Below are positions 42,532 through 52,140 of a stretch of DNA of 64,000 nucleotides, piece by piece. Each line of letters begins with the position of its first letter. The stretch's first letter is position 1. The stretch is taken from contig JAFUFB010000019.1 of assembly GCA_017470145.1 (NCBI GenBank), positions 1 through 64,000 on the forward strand. The letters run 5' to 3'. Both the position numbers and the translations under genes were made by a program. The notes below the pieces were generated by a model, which saw only the letters and a program-made list of their open reading frames with translations, was not told the origin of the DNA and did not search any database. The stretch is from Clostridia bacterium (GTDB taxonomy: Bacteria; Bacillota; Clostridia; Christensenellales; Aristaeellaceae).

Positions 42532-43023
42532 TTACTTGCTTTGCTCGCTCTCCTCCGCGGGGGTATTTATCCGACGATATTCCTCAATGGCCGCCCGGGC
42601 CAACTCATCACAACGGTTGTTTTGTGGATGGTCCGCGTGGCCCTTGACTTTGTAGAATTCCACATGGTGCTTTCGGGTTTGGGCGGCCAGGATAAACCAA
42701 AGATCCTGGTTTTCCACCGGCTCCCCGTCCGACTTCTTCCAGCCCTTTCGCTTCCAGCTGTCGATCCAGTGATCGTTGAAAGCATTGACCAGGTAAGCGC
42801 TGTCGGAATACAGTTTAACGTCGCAGGGTTCCTTCAGGGCGCCCAGGCCGCTGATGGCGGCGAAGAGCTCCATTCGGTTGTTGGTGGTTCCGGCCATGAA
42901 GCCGGAAATCTCCTTGGTATGGGGCCCAAATTCCAGAATCGCCGCCCAGCCGCCAGGGCCGGGATTGCCGCTGCAGGCGCCGTCGGTATAGATATTCACC
43001 TGTTTTCTTGCCGCTTCCGCCAT
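42532..43023 (-). CDS. rnhA: Ribonuclease HI
   Basis: A 163-residue RNase [17 protein letters not shown] (first catalytic Asp), N-N-R-M-E-L (Glu), Y-S-D-S-A-Y-L (Asp) and a C-terminal [14 protein letters not shown] (last His and Asp). It cleaves RNA in RNA-DNA hybrids. It lies 6 bp after proC. The window thus holds both RNase H types, with rnhB at 56621. Confidence 0.95.
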   Translation of the reverse strand: MAEAARKQVNIYTDGACSGNPGPGGWAAILEFGPHTKEISGFMAGTTNNRMELFAAISGLGALKEPCDVKLYSDSAYLVNAFNDHWIDSWKRKGWKKSDGEPVENQDLWFILAAQTRKHHVEFYKVKGHADHPQNNRCDELARAAIEEYRRINTPAEESEQSK

Positions 43024-43029
43024 CTTCCC

Positions 43030-43839
43030 TTACCTCGACATTTCCCGGCTCTTTTTCGCGCAGGCCGCCATAGCCTCCAGGATGGCGTTCCGGAAGCCAT
43101 TCTTCTCCAGCTCCGCCACGGCTTCAATGGTGGTTCCTCCAGGAGAGCACACCGCGTCCTTCAGCGCCGCGGGATGAGTGCCGGAGGATAAAACCATCAG
43201 GGCGCTGCCCAGCACGCTCTGAGCCGCCATTTCGTAGGCATAGGTACGGGGTAGTCCTTCCCGAACCCCTGCGTCCGCCATGGCTTCAATCATCATATAT
43301 ACGTAGGCCGGGCTGCTGCCGCTGATGGCAATGACGCCGTCAAACAGCCGCTCCGGCAGAACGCGAGTCTTGCCCACCGCGTCGAAGATTCCCTTGGCGA
43401 AATCAAAATCCTCCTGGGAGAAGGTGGTGTCATCACAGATAGCTGTCATGCCTTCGCCCACCAAAGCGGGGGTATTGGGCATCACCCGCAGCCAGGCGGC
43501 GCCGGTATCCTTCAGCGCCTTCTCCAGCATATCCACCGTCCAGCCGGCAGCGATGCTGAGGACGGACTTCCCTCTCAGCCCCGGTTTGATCTCATCGATC
43601 ACTTCTTGGATATATAGGGGTTTGACGGCCAGGATGATCAGATCGGAATTTTCCGCCACCTCCAGGCAGTCCCGCGCCTCTAAAATGCCGGGCAGATCCT
43701 CGCGGATTTCCCGTAGCTTGCGCTTGCTGACGTCAAAAACCGTCAGCTGGGATGCTTTTACATATCCGGCGTCCACAATGCCGCGGAGGATGGCGGAGCC
43801 CATATTGCCCACGCCGATCATCCCAATGGTTCTGATCAT
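43030..43839 (-). CDS. proC: Pyrroline-5-carboxylate reductase
   Basis: A 269-residue protein: N-terminal Rossmann motif G-M-I-G-V-G-N-M-G-S-A-I, then I-L-A-V-K-P, R-V-M-P-N-T-P-A-L-V-G-E-G and the C-terminal signature with S-P-A-Y-V-Y and H-P-A-A-L-K-D-A-V-C-S-P-G-G-T-T-I. It makes proline from pyrroline-5-carboxylate with NAD(P)H. It lies 15 bp after hslU, so it is probably read with the hslVU genes. Confidence 0.95.
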   Translation of the reverse strand: MIRTIGMIGVGNMGSAILRGIVDAGYVKASQLTVFDVSKRKLREIREDLPGILEARDCLEVAENSDLIILAVKPLYIQEVIDEIKPGLRGKSVLSIAAGWTVDMLEKALKDTGAAWLRVMPNTPALVGEGMTAICDDTTFSQEDFDFAKGIFDAVGKTRVLPERLFDGVIAISGSSPAYVYMMIEAMADAGVREGLPRTYAYEMAAQSVLGSALMVLSSGTHPAALKDAVCSPGGTTIEAVAELEKNGFRNAILEAMAACAKKSREMSR

Positions 43840-43854
43840 CTTTTTCCCTCCCCT

Positions 43855-45237
43855 TTAGATGATATATTTCTTCAAGTCCACAGGCTTGTTCTCGTCCTTC
43901 AGATGCTCCTCCACATATTTGGCGTCAATGGAAAGGCTGAAGGGGGGCATGTTTTCGTCCCCGGCGTTGAAGCTGATATCCTCCAGCAGCTGCTCAAAGA
44001 TGGCATGAAGCCGCCGGGCCCCGATATCCTCCTGATTTTCATTGGCATTGCAGGCTGCCTCAGCGATGGCAGTAATGGCGGAGGGCTCGAAATCCAGCAG
44101 CACCTTGTCCACCTCCAGCAGCGCTTTGTATTGTCGGGTCAGAGCGTTTTCTGGCTCCGTAAGGATGCGCTCAAAGTCCTGCCGGGTCAGACTGTTCAGC
44201 TGCACATGCACCGGAAAGCGGCCCTGCAGTTCGGGAATCAGATCCGACACCTTGCTGACATGGAAGGCGCCGGCTGCGATGAACAGCATGTAATCGGTCT
44301 TCACGGCGCCATACTTGGTGTTCACCGTGCTGCCCTCCACGATGGGCAGAATATCCCGCTGGACGCCTTCCCGGCTTACATCCGGGCCATGGCCGGAGTT
44401 GCCGGAAGCGATCTTGTCGATTTCGTCGATGAAGACGATACCGTTCTGCTCCGTGCGGCGAATGGCCTCCTCCTGCACGGCGTCATTGTCGATCAGCTTG
44501 GCGGCTTCCTGCTCTGTCAAGATTTTGCGGGCTTCCTTTACCTTCACATGGCGCAGGCGGGTCTGCCGGGGCATCATGTTGCCCATCATATCTCCCAGGG
44601 AGATGCTGTTCCCGCCCACCTCCAGCTTGGGCATCTCCTCCTCAACCTCAATCTCAATCTCGTTTTCTTCGATTTCGCCCCGCATCAGCTGCCCTCGGAT
44701 ATCCTCCTTTTTCCGGGCCAGGGCGGTGGTATCCTCGCTGGAGGGAGTCTGTTCCTTCTGCTTTCCTAGCAGATAATCCAGGGGATTGCTCATGAAGCCG
44801 TTCCCTGCCTTTTTCGGCGGATGCACCAGCAGCTCCGCCAGGGCTTCCTCCGCCAGCACCTTGGCCCGGGGCATCACCTTCTCCTCATGCTCCTTACGAA
44901 CCATGCGAATGGCGTTTTCCGTTAAGTCCCGGATGATGCTTTCCACATCCCGGCCCACATAGCCCACCTCAGTGAACTTCGTGGCTTCCACCTTGATGAA
45001 GGGCGCGTTGACCAGCTTAGCCAGCCGCCGGGCGATCTCCGTCTTCCCCACGCCGGTGGGCCCGATCATCAGAATGTTCTTCGGGCTGATTTCCTCCCGC
45101 AGGTCCTCTGAAACCCGGCTGCGACGGTAACGATTCCGCAGGGCAATGGCCACGGACTTCTTCGCTTCCTCCTGACCAACAATATATCGATCCAGCTCAT
45201 GCACGATCTGTCTGGGCGTCAATTCCATCTGAGGCAC
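43855..45237 (-). CDS. hslU: ATP-dependent protease ATPase subunit HslU (ClpY)
   Basis: A 460-residue AAA+ unfoldase: T-P-R-Q-I-V-H-E-L-D-R-Y-I-V-G-Q near the start, Walker A M-I-G-P-T-G-V-G-K-T-E-I-A-R-R (about residue 56), G-Y-V-G-R-D-V-E (pore loop), I-V-F-I-D-E-I-D-K-I-A (Walker B) and E-D-I-G-A-R-R-L-H (sensor 2). An insertion domain fills about 110-240. It feeds proteins to HslV, encoded 12 bp upstream. Confidence 0.96.
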   Translation of the reverse strand: MPQMELTPRQIVHELDRYIVGQEEAKKSVAIALRNRYRRSRVSEDLREEISPKNILMIGPTGVGKTEIARRLAKLVNAPFIKVEATKFTEVGYVGRDVESIIRDLTENAIRMVRKEHEEKVMPRAKVLAEEALAELLVHPPKKAGNGFMSNPLDYLLGKQKEQTPSSEDTTALARKKEDIRGQLMRGEIEENEIEIEVEEEMPKLEVGGNSISLGDMMGNMMPRQTRLRHVKVKEARKILTEQEAAKLIDNDAVQEEAIRRTEQNGIVFIDEIDKIASGNSGHGPDVSREGVQRDILPIVEGSTVNTKYGAVKTDYMLFIAAGAFHVSKVSDLIPELQGRFPVHVQLNSLTRQDFERILTEPENALTRQYKALLEVDKVLLDFEPSAITAIAEAACNANENQEDIGARRLHAIFEQLLEDISFNAGDENMPPFSLSIDAKYVEEHLKDENKPVDLKKYII

Positions 45238-45249
45238 TCCCCTTCCGCT

Positions 45250-45789
45250 TTACACATCTTCCACGATGATATTGTCATTGGTGAATACGCAGATGCCGGC
45301 CGCAATGCGCAGGGCCTTCTCCGCGATTTCATGGGCGGATAGCTCTGTGTTCTGTACCAGAGCTCTGGCCGCCGCCAGGGCATAATTACCGCCGGAACCG
45401 ATGGCCGCGACGCCCTCGTCCGGGTCGATGACCTCGCCGGTGCCGCTAAGGATCAGCAAATGATCCTTGTTGGCCACAATCATCATGGATTCCAGCTGAC
45501 GCATGCTCTGATCTCCCCGCCAGGTTTGGGCCAGGGAAACCGCCGCTCTTTCCAGGTTGCCATTGCACTGCTGCAGCTTTTCCTCGAATTTTTCACACAG
45601 AGTGAAGGCGTCCACCACGCTGCCGGCGAAACCCACGGCGACTTCCCCATGATACAGCCGGCGAACCTTTTTCGCAGTGGTTTTAAAGATGGTGTTTTCC
45701 CCCATGGTCACCTGGCCATCGCCGGCGATGGCGATGTGGCCATTTTTCTTCACGGCACAGATGGTAGTGCCCCGAAACGGACTACTCAT
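45250..45789 (-). CDS. hslV: ATP-dependent protease subunit HslV (ClpQ)
   Basis: A 179-residue proteasome-like peptidase: [10 protein letters not shown] with the N-terminal threonine (or serine in Bacillus) nucleophile exposed after processing, G-D-G-Q-V-T-M-G, and [17 protein letters not shown] 45789 overlaps the trmFO stop (ATGA) and is preceded by GAAGGAATGAATTGCCA. The leader before T-T is eight residues. Confidence 0.94.
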   Translation of the reverse strand: MSSPFRGTTICAVKKNGHIAIAGDGQVTMGENTIFKTTAKKVRRLYHGEVAVGFAGSVVDAFTLCEKFEEKLQQCNGNLERAAVSLAQTWRGDQSMRQLESMMIVANKDHLLILSGTGEVIDPDEGVAAIGSGGNYALAAARALVQNTELSAHEIAEKALRIAAGICVFTNDNIIVEDV

Positions 45790-47114
45790 TGGCAATTCAT
45801 TCCTTCCATTACGATTTCTTGATGCTCCGTCCAATGGCTCAGGGCCCGGGCGGCAATGGCTTCGTATCGCTCCACTTTGTTTCGGATGCGTTTCTGTCCC
45901 GGCTCCACAGGCAGGGGATCAATCAGCCCGAAGGCGCAATTCATGGGCTGAAAGCGCTCATTGGGAGTGGAGATATATCTGCCCATGGCGCCCAGGGCAG
46001 TGAACCCGGGGAAAGTCAGGGGCGTCAGGCCCAACAGATCCCGGGCCAGGCTGACGCCTGCAACCAGGCCGCTGGCCGCGCTTTCCACGTATCCCTCCAC
46101 CCCGGTCATCTGGCCGGCAAAGTAAGTTCGGGGCCGGTGAATCATCTCAAAATGATTGTTCAGAAAGCCAGGGCTGGCCAGGAAGGTGTTTCGATGCATG
46201 ACGCCATAGCGGGCAAATTCCGCCTGCTCCAGGCCTGGGATCATGCCGAAAACCCGCTTCTGCTCCGGAAATTTCAATCGAGTTTGGAACCCGACGATAT
46301 TATACAGGGTGTCCGCCGCGTCATCCTGGCGCAGCTGCACCACGGCGAAGGGGGGCTTCTCCCCCTCCTGTCGCAGGCCTACGGGCTTCATAGGGCCAAA
46401 GGCAGGCACCATGCGCCCTCGCTTGGCCATGCTCTCGATGGGCATGCAGCCCTCGAAAACTTTCTTCTCCTCGAAGCCATGAATCTCGGCGGTGTCCGCG
46501 GCGATCAGGGCGTCCACGAAGGCATTGTACTGCGCCTCGTCCATGGGGCAGTTCAGGTAATCCTCCCCCCGGCCATAGCGGCTCATCCGGTATACCTTGG
46601 ACATGTCCAGGGATTCCCGGGTGACTACCGGGGCGGCAGCGTCGTAAAAGTTTAGAGTTTCCAGCTCCGGAAGCGCCTGAATGGCAGCCGCCATTTTCTC
46701 GCTGGTTAAGGGTCCGGTGGCAATGATGACAGGGGCCTCCGGGATCTCATCCATCTCCTTGGAGACCACGGTAATCAGGGGGTGGTGTTCAATTCGTTCT
46801 GTCACCTGTCTGGAAAAGCCCTCCCGATCCACTGCTAAAGCGCCTCCCGCTGGCACCCTGCAGGCGTCCGCCACGGAAAGGATCAAGGAATGAAACTGGC
46901 GCATTTCCTCCTTCAGGAGCCCTACGGCATTGCTGAGCCGATCCCCCCGGAAGCTGTTGGAGCAAACCAGCTCCGCGAAATTCGGGGAATGATGGGCCGG
47001 CGAATACTGTTGCGGCTTCATCTCGTATAAGGTAACGGAGATTCCCCGCTGGGCCAGCTGCCAGGCCGCCTCGCACCCCGCCAGGCCAGCGCCGATGACG
47101 ATTGCTTTATTCAT
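45786..47114 (-). CDS. trmFO: Methylenetetrahydrofolate-tRNA-(uracil-5-)-methyltransferase TrmFO
   Basis: A 442-residue flavoprotein: [15 protein letters not shown] at the start (FAD), L-V-C-S-N-S-F-R (conserved cysteine), Q-L-R-Q-D-D-A, and [16 protein letters not shown]. It makes m5U54 in tRNA using methylene-tetrahydrofolate. It overlaps topA by 8 bp and hslV by 4, so the three are translationally linked. Confidence 0.96.
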   Translation of the reverse strand: MNKAIVIGAGLAGCEAAWQLAQRGISVTLYEMKPQQYSPAHHSPNFAELVCSNSFRGDRLSNAVGLLKEEMRQFHSLILSVADACRVPAGGALAVDREGFSRQVTERIEHHPLITVVSKEMDEIPEAPVIIATGPLTSEKMAAAIQALPELETLNFYDAAAPVVTRESLDMSKVYRMSRYGRGEDYLNCPMDEAQYNAFVDALIAADTAEIHGFEEKKVFEGCMPIESMAKRGRMVPAFGPMKPVGLRQEGEKPPFAVVQLRQDDAADTLYNIVGFQTRLKFPEQKRVFGMIPGLEQAEFARYGVMHRNTFLASPGFLNNHFEMIHRPRTYFAGQMTGVEGYVESAASGLVAGVSLARDLLGLTPLTFPGFTALGAMGRYISTPNERFQPMNCAFGLIDPLPVEPGQKRIRNKVERYEAIAARALSHWTEHQEIVMEGMNCQ

Positions 47115-49233
47115 CTTCCGCCTCGCTGAGGTTCACGGTTTCCCGATAATGGCAGTTTTCATTGGCGCAAAGGTGCACCACGCCGCGACGGCTGTTCCGC
47201 TTCTCTACCATATAGCTGCCGCACTGGGGACATTTCTGGGCGATGGGCATATCCCAGCTGACGAAATCGCACTCCGGATACCCCTCGCAGCCGTAGAATT
47301 TCCGATTCTTGCGGCTGATTTTTTCCAGCAAGCGCTTACCGCATTTGGGGCAGGGCGCTTCAATATAGGTCAGGATGGGCTTGGTGTTCCGGCAGGCGGG
47401 GAAATTGGGGCAGGCCAAGAATTTCCCATACCGGCCCATCTTGTATACCATCAGGGAGCCGCACTGGTCGCACACCACGTCGCTGACTTCATCCTTGATT
47501 TCGACCTTTTCAATCTCCTGCTCAGCCACCGCCAGCTCTTTTTCAAAATCAGGATAGAAATCCCGCAGCACCTGTTTCCAGTCCTGCTCTCCCTCCTCCA
47601 CCTGATCCAGGCGGTTTTCCATCTCCGCGGTGAACTCCGTATCCACGATATCCTGGAAATAATCCTGCATCAGGTTGGTAACCATAATGCCCAGCTCTGT
47701 GGGATAGATCCGCTTCTTTTCCCGGGTCACGTATCCCCGAGAAATGATGGTAGAGATGGTGGGGGCATAGGTGGAGGGGCGGCCAATGCCATTTTCCTCC
47801 AGGGTTTTCACCAAACTGGCCTCCGTAAAACGGCTGGGGGGCTGGGTGAAATGCTGCTGGGGATCGATTTTCTCGATCTTAATGGGCTGCTTTTCTTTCA
47901 AGTCCGGCAGATTGGTTTCTTTTTTCTGTACAGTTTCTTCGTCGGTACTCTCCTCGTAGAGGCTGGTAAACCCGGCAAAGACCTTATGCTCGCCATAATA
48001 CCGCAGACCTACCTGCCCATCCCCGATTTCCGCGGTCAGGGTTTGATAAACCGCGGGAGCCATCTGGCTGGCGACGAAACGGTTATAAATCAGCCGATAC
48101 AGCAGCAGCTGATCCCGGGTCAGGGAGGCCTTGATGGATTCCGGTGTCCGGCTCACATCCGTGGGTCGAATGGCTTCATGGGCGTCCTGGGCGTTTTTCC
48201 GTCCGCGATATTCCAATGGCTCGGCGGGCAGGAATTCTGGCCCAAACTGGGTGGGAATCCATTCCCGCAGCGCCTGCAGCGCTTCATCGCTGATGCGGAC
48301 GGAGTCGGTCCGGATATAAGTCACCAAACCCTGGGTCCCTTCCCCGGCCAGATCAATGCCTTCATATAGCTGCTGTACCACCTGCATGGTGCGGGAGGTG
48401 GTAAAGGATAGTTTCCGGCTGGCTTCCTGCTGCAGGCTGGAGGTGGTAAAGGGGGGCGCGGGCATCCGCTTCCGTTCCTTGGCGCGAACCTCCTGAATCT
48501 GCAGCTTCGCCTGCTGAATTCGCTGCACCGCCGCTTCTGCCTCCTGCTGGCTGGCAATCTTGACCTTTTTGCCGTCCAGGGTGGATAAACGGGTATCCAG
48601 CTTCATGGATTTCCCGCCCTTGGCAGGGACGCAGGTTACATTGATGTCCCAGAACTCTTCGGGGAGGAACTCATCGATTTCCTTTTCTCGATCCACCACC
48701 ATCTTGGTAGCCACGCTCTGGACCCGGCCGGCGGACAGCCCCTTCTTGATCTTCGCCCACAGAAGGGGGCTGATCTTATAGCCTACCAGCCGATCCAGGG
48801 CCCGCCGGGCCTGCTGGGCGTCCACCAAACCCATATCCAGCTGGCGAGGGTGCTTGATGGCGTTTTGAACCGCCTTCTTGGTCACCTCGTGAAATTCAAT
48901 CCGGCAGGGTTCTTTTTCATCCACCCCCAGCACGTGGTACAGGTGCCAGCTGATGGCTTCGCCCTCTCGGTCCGGGTCAGTGGCGAAGTAGATTTCTTTG
49001 GCGTTCTTCGCCTCCTTCCGAATTCGGCCCAGAATCTCTCCCCGCCCGCGGATGGTGATATACTTCATTTCGAAATCATTGGCGGGATCCACGCCCAATT
49101 GAGACTTGGGCAAATCGCACACATGGCCCTGGGAGGCTTCCACCTTATACCCCTTGCCGAGGTAGCGGCTGATGGCCTTCGCTTTGGCGGGGGATTCCAC
49201 AATGACCAGCTTCTTTTTTGTTTCCGTTGGCAT
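47107..49233 (-). CDS. topA: DNA topoisomerase I
   Basis: A 708-residue type IA topoisomerase: Toprim domain with V-I-V-E-S-P-A-K-A and [33 protein letters not shown], and active-site [10 protein letters not shown]. Three C-terminal zinc ribbons are visible (C-D-Q-C, C-P-K-C, C-P-Q-C with later cysteine pairs). It relaxes negative supercoils. dprA-topA-trmFO is a conserved order. Confidence 0.96.
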   Translation of the reverse strand: MPTETKKKLVIVESPAKAKAISRYLGKGYKVEASQGHVCDLPKSQLGVDPANDFEMKYITIRGRGEILGRIRKEAKNAKEIYFATDPDREGEAISWHLYHVLGVDEKEPCRIEFHEVTKKAVQNAIKHPRQLDMGLVDAQQARRALDRLVGYKISPLLWAKIKKGLSAGRVQSVATKMVVDREKEIDEFLPEEFWDINVTCVPAKGGKSMKLDTRLSTLDGKKVKIASQQEAEAAVQRIQQAKLQIQEVRAKERKRMPAPPFTTSSLQQEASRKLSFTTSRTMQVVQQLYEGIDLAGEGTQGLVTYIRTDSVRISDEALQALREWIPTQFGPEFLPAEPLEYRGRKNAQDAHEAIRPTDVSRTPESIKASLTRDQLLLYRLIYNRFVASQMAPAVYQTLTAEIGDGQVGLRYYGEHKVFAGFTSLYEESTDEETVQKKETNLPDLKEKQPIKIEKIDPQQHFTQPPSRFTEASLVKTLEENGIGRPSTYAPTISTIISRGYVTREKKRIYPTELGIMVTNLMQDYFQDIVDTEFTAEMENRLDQVEEGEQDWKQVLRDFYPDFEKELAVAEQEIEKVEIKDEVSDVVCDQCGSLMVYKMGRYGKFLACPNFPACRNTKPILTYIEAPCPKCGKRLLEKISRKNRKFYGCEGYPECDFVSWDMPIAQKCPQCGSYMVEKRNSRRGVVHLCANENCHYRETVNLSEAEDE

Positions 49234-49359
49234 TTTCCGTTCTCTTCCTATCCTGTATTCTTTACAGGGAAAGCCCGATTTCCGAATTCGGAGGCAAGGA
49301 GTTCCCCCTGCTGTTCCACTTTCCCTTTGGTTTCCATCTGACTAAGGAAGCGCTCTTTT

Positions 49360-50481
49360 TCACGCCTTCCTTTGATAGATCTTCCCCGGTAGCGCTTCCA
49401 CCAGGCCCTGAATCTGCAGCATGGACAGCGTCGCGTTCAGCATGGCCGCCGGCATCCCCAGCGCTTCACATAGCTGATCAAAGCTCTGCTCCCCTTTTTC
49501 CAGCTGATTCAGCACATGCTGCTCCGTGGCGGACACGGGAGGCAGGGGGTCGGGCGACGGGCTTTCGATATTTTGCCCCACATCCTGCCGCTTGTCAAGC
49601 CAGCCCATATCCTCCATGATATCTTCCGCGGTGGTAAAATAAATCGCCCCCTCCCGCAGCAGCTGGTGATTAGCCTCGGATTTGGGGTTCCCCGGCTCGC
49701 CGGGATATACGAAGACATCCTTGCCCTGGTTCAGAGCGTGCTGTACCGTGGTCATGGAGCCGCTGCGAATCCGGGCCTCCATGAGGATCAGGCAATCCGC
49801 CAGGCCGCTGATGATTCGATTCCGATAGGGAAAATGCCATCCCAGAGGCTTTTCCCCTGGCGTGTACTCGCTGAGGGTTAATCCTCCCCGCTCCATAATT
49901 TGATGGCGCAAAGAGGCATTCTCCGCCGGATAATCCTGATCCAAGCCGCAGCCCAACACCGCGATGGTGGGGGCCTTCCCCTTCAGGCATCCCTGATGGG
50001 CGGCGGCGTCAATGCCATGGGCCAGGCCGCTGATAATGGCTATACCAGCATGGCTCAATCGTTCCGCGATCTGGCGGGTTGCTTCCAGGCCCTTATAGGT
50101 CGCGCTGCGGCTGCCCACCATGGCGGTGGAGGCGTGATTCAGCGCTTGGATATTTCCCTGATAGAAGAGGATGGCCGGGGCTTCCGGCAAGTCCTTCAAC
50201 TGGGCTGGATAGTCCGGGTCCAGGCAGCACAGGGCTTGAATGCCATGCTGTTCCAGCAGCCTTTCCCATCGGCCCATCGCCGCTGACTGGCTGTTTGCCG
50301 ACAGGGTTTGGGCGATTTTCTCCGGACAGTTCATTTCCGCTGGGATGCTTCTGGTCCGCTGAAAGCTTTCAAAAATCTGAACCGGATCCGGTTCGTTTTC
50401 CAGCCAGATTCGAATCTGATCCGGCGATAGCCCCGCGCTGGAAAGCCAGCAAAGGCTCAATGGACGCGAAATGGTATCCAA
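49360..50481 (-). CDS. dprA: DNA-processing protein DprA
   Basis: A 373-residue protein with the Rossmann-like DprA core: A-M-V-G-S-R-S-A-T-Y-K-G, I-I-S-G-L-A-H-G-I-D-A-A-A-H, T-I-A-V-L-G-C-G-L-D, S-E-Y-T-P-G and a C-terminal winged-helix segment (about 305-370). DprA loads RecA on incoming single-stranded DNA in competence. TTG start 9 bases behind AGGAGG. Confidence 0.94.
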   Translation of the reverse strand: MDTISRPLSLCWLSSAGLSPDQIRIWLENEPDPVQIFESFQRTRSIPAEMNCPEKIAQTLSANSQSAAMGRWERLLEQHGIQALCCLDPDYPAQLKDLPEAPAILFYQGNIQALNHASTAMVGSRSATYKGLEATRQIAERLSHAGIAIISGLAHGIDAAAHQGCLKGKAPTIAVLGCGLDQDYPAENASLRHQIMERGGLTLSEYTPGEKPLGWHFPYRNRIISGLADCLILMEARIRSGSMTTVQHALNQGKDVFVYPGEPGNPKSEANHQLLREGAIYFTTAEDIMEDMGWLDKRQDVGQNIESPSPDPLPPVSATEQHVLNQLEKGEQSFDQLCEALGMPAAMLNATLSMLQIQGLVEALPGKIYQRKA

Positions 50482-50556
50482 GGAAGTTGCCTCCTGTAGT
50501 GTAGTCTGTAATAATGCGTGTGGGAGGGAAACATCCCTTCGCGCAACCAGATCCTA

Positions 50557-52110
50557 TCAGCTTCGCCAATATTTTTGATCCAGCTCCCGATACTGGATGG
50601 CTTCCGCGATTTCCGCGGTGCCGATTTCTTCGGCCCCCTGCAGATCGGCAATGGTACGGGCGACTTTGATGACCCGATGATAGGCCCGCATGCTTAAATT
50701 CATCCGGTTCACCGCCATGTGGAGCAGATTTTCCGCCTCCGGAGTCAGGGAACAGAATTCTTTAATGCCCGCGTTGTCCAATTGGGCGTTGCAATGGAAG
50801 CCTTTGCCTTGGTATCTGGCCAGCTGAATCTCCCGGGCCCGGGCCACTCTTTCCGCCACCTGGGCGGAGCTTTCCGCCGGGGCGGCGGTGCGAATCTCCT
50901 GCACAGGAACGGAATCCACCTCGACCTGCAGATCTATCCGGTCCAGCAGGGGCCCGGAGACCTGATCCAGATAGCGACGAATCTCCTGCGGGGTACACCG
51001 GCACTGCCGCTGCCGGCTGCCATAATAGCCGCAGGGGCAGGGATTCATGCCAGCGATGAGCATAAAGGAGGATTGGTATCGCGCCTGATGCCGAACCCGG
51101 GTGACAGTGACCATCCCATCCTCCAGGGGCTGCCGCAGGGATTCCAAGGCGGAGCGGCTGAATTCCGGCAGTTCATCCAGGAACAGCACCCCATTATGCG
51201 CCAGGGACACTTCCCCGGGGCTGGCATTGGCGCCGCCGCCCACCAGGGAGGCCACGGAGGCGCTGTGGTGCGGCGAGCAGAAGGGCCGCTCCACCATCAG
51301 ACCGCTGCCGGGCTCCAGTTTGCCGGCGATGGAGAAGATACGGGTGGTTTCCAGGGATTCCTGAAAGCTCAGGGGAGGCAGAATGCCGGGCAGGCATCGG
51401 GCCAGCATGGTTTTGCCGCTGCCCGGCGCGCCGATCATCAGCATATTGTGCCCGCCGGCGGCGGCCACCTCCAGGGCGCGACGAGCGCCCTGCTGGCCTT
51501 TGACCTGGCTTAGATCCATGGCCAACGACCGATGCCGGCGCAGCTCCTCATAGCTGATCTGCCCCTGGGGCTGAATCAGCTGGGTGCCCTCCAGATGATC
51601 GATCACCTCGGTCAAATGTCGGGCAGGAAAGATGCGCATGCCTTGAATGCAGGCCACCTCCAGGGCATTTTCCGCCGGAAGAATGACGTCCGTCAGCCCC
51701 TGCTCGCTGGCGGAAATAACCATGGCCAGGGCTCCGTGCACCGGTTGAATTCGCCCATCCAGGCTCAATTCACCGAAGATTACCGTCCGGGTCAGGTCCA
51801 ATTCCGGCCGAACGTTGATCTGCAGATTCGCCACCAGCAGCCCCACCGCGATGGGCAGATCAAAGGAGGGACCTTCTTTTTTCGTGTCTGCCGGAGCCAG
51901 GTTGATGGTAATCCGCCGAGGGGGCATTTGCTTTCCACTGGTCAGCACCGCCGCGTTCACCCGCTCCTTGCTTTCCCGCACGGAGGCATCCGGCAGTCCG
52001 ATAATCTCCATGCCGGGCATGCCTCCGGTGGAAAAGACCTCCACCTGAACCGGGAAGCCGCTGACGCCGCTGACGCCAAAGCTCAGGGCCTGAGCCATCA
52101 TTTCATTCAT
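50557..52110 (-). CDS. comM: ComM/YifB family Mg-chelatase-like ATPase
   Basis: A 517-residue AAA+ protein. An N-terminal Lon-protease-like domain (about 1-165) is followed by the Mg-chelatase domain with M-I-G-A-P-G-S-G-K-T-M-L-A-R (Walker A, about 222-235), G-V-L-F-L-D-E-L-P-E-F (Walker B) and the cysteine-rich N-P-C-P-C-G-Y-Y-G and R-Q-C-R-C-T. ComM is a hexameric branch-migration helicase in natural transformation. It lies directly upstream of dprA. Confidence 0.94.
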   Translation of the reverse strand: MNEMMAQALSFGVSGVSGFPVQVEVFSTGGMPGMEIIGLPDASVRESKERVNAAVLTSGKQMPPRRITINLAPADTKKEGPSFDLPIAVGLLVANLQINVRPELDLTRTVIFGELSLDGRIQPVHGALAMVISASEQGLTDVILPAENALEVACIQGMRIFPARHLTEVIDHLEGTQLIQPQGQISYEELRRHRSLAMDLSQVKGQQGARRALEVAAAGGHNMLMIGAPGSGKTMLARCLPGILPPLSFQESLETTRIFSIAGKLEPGSGLMVERPFCSPHHSASVASLVGGGANASPGEVSLAHNGVLFLDELPEFSRSALESLRQPLEDGMVTVTRVRHQARYQSSFMLIAGMNPCPCGYYGSRQRQCRCTPQEIRRYLDQVSGPLLDRIDLQVEVDSVPVQEIRTAAPAESSAQVAERVARAREIQLARYQGKGFHCNAQLDNAGIKEFCSLTPEAENLLHMAVNRMNLSMRAYHRVIKVARTIADLQGAEEIGTAEIAEAIQYRELDQKYWRS

Positions 52111-52140
52111 CGTGTCATCATTCCTTATTTTGATGATTGA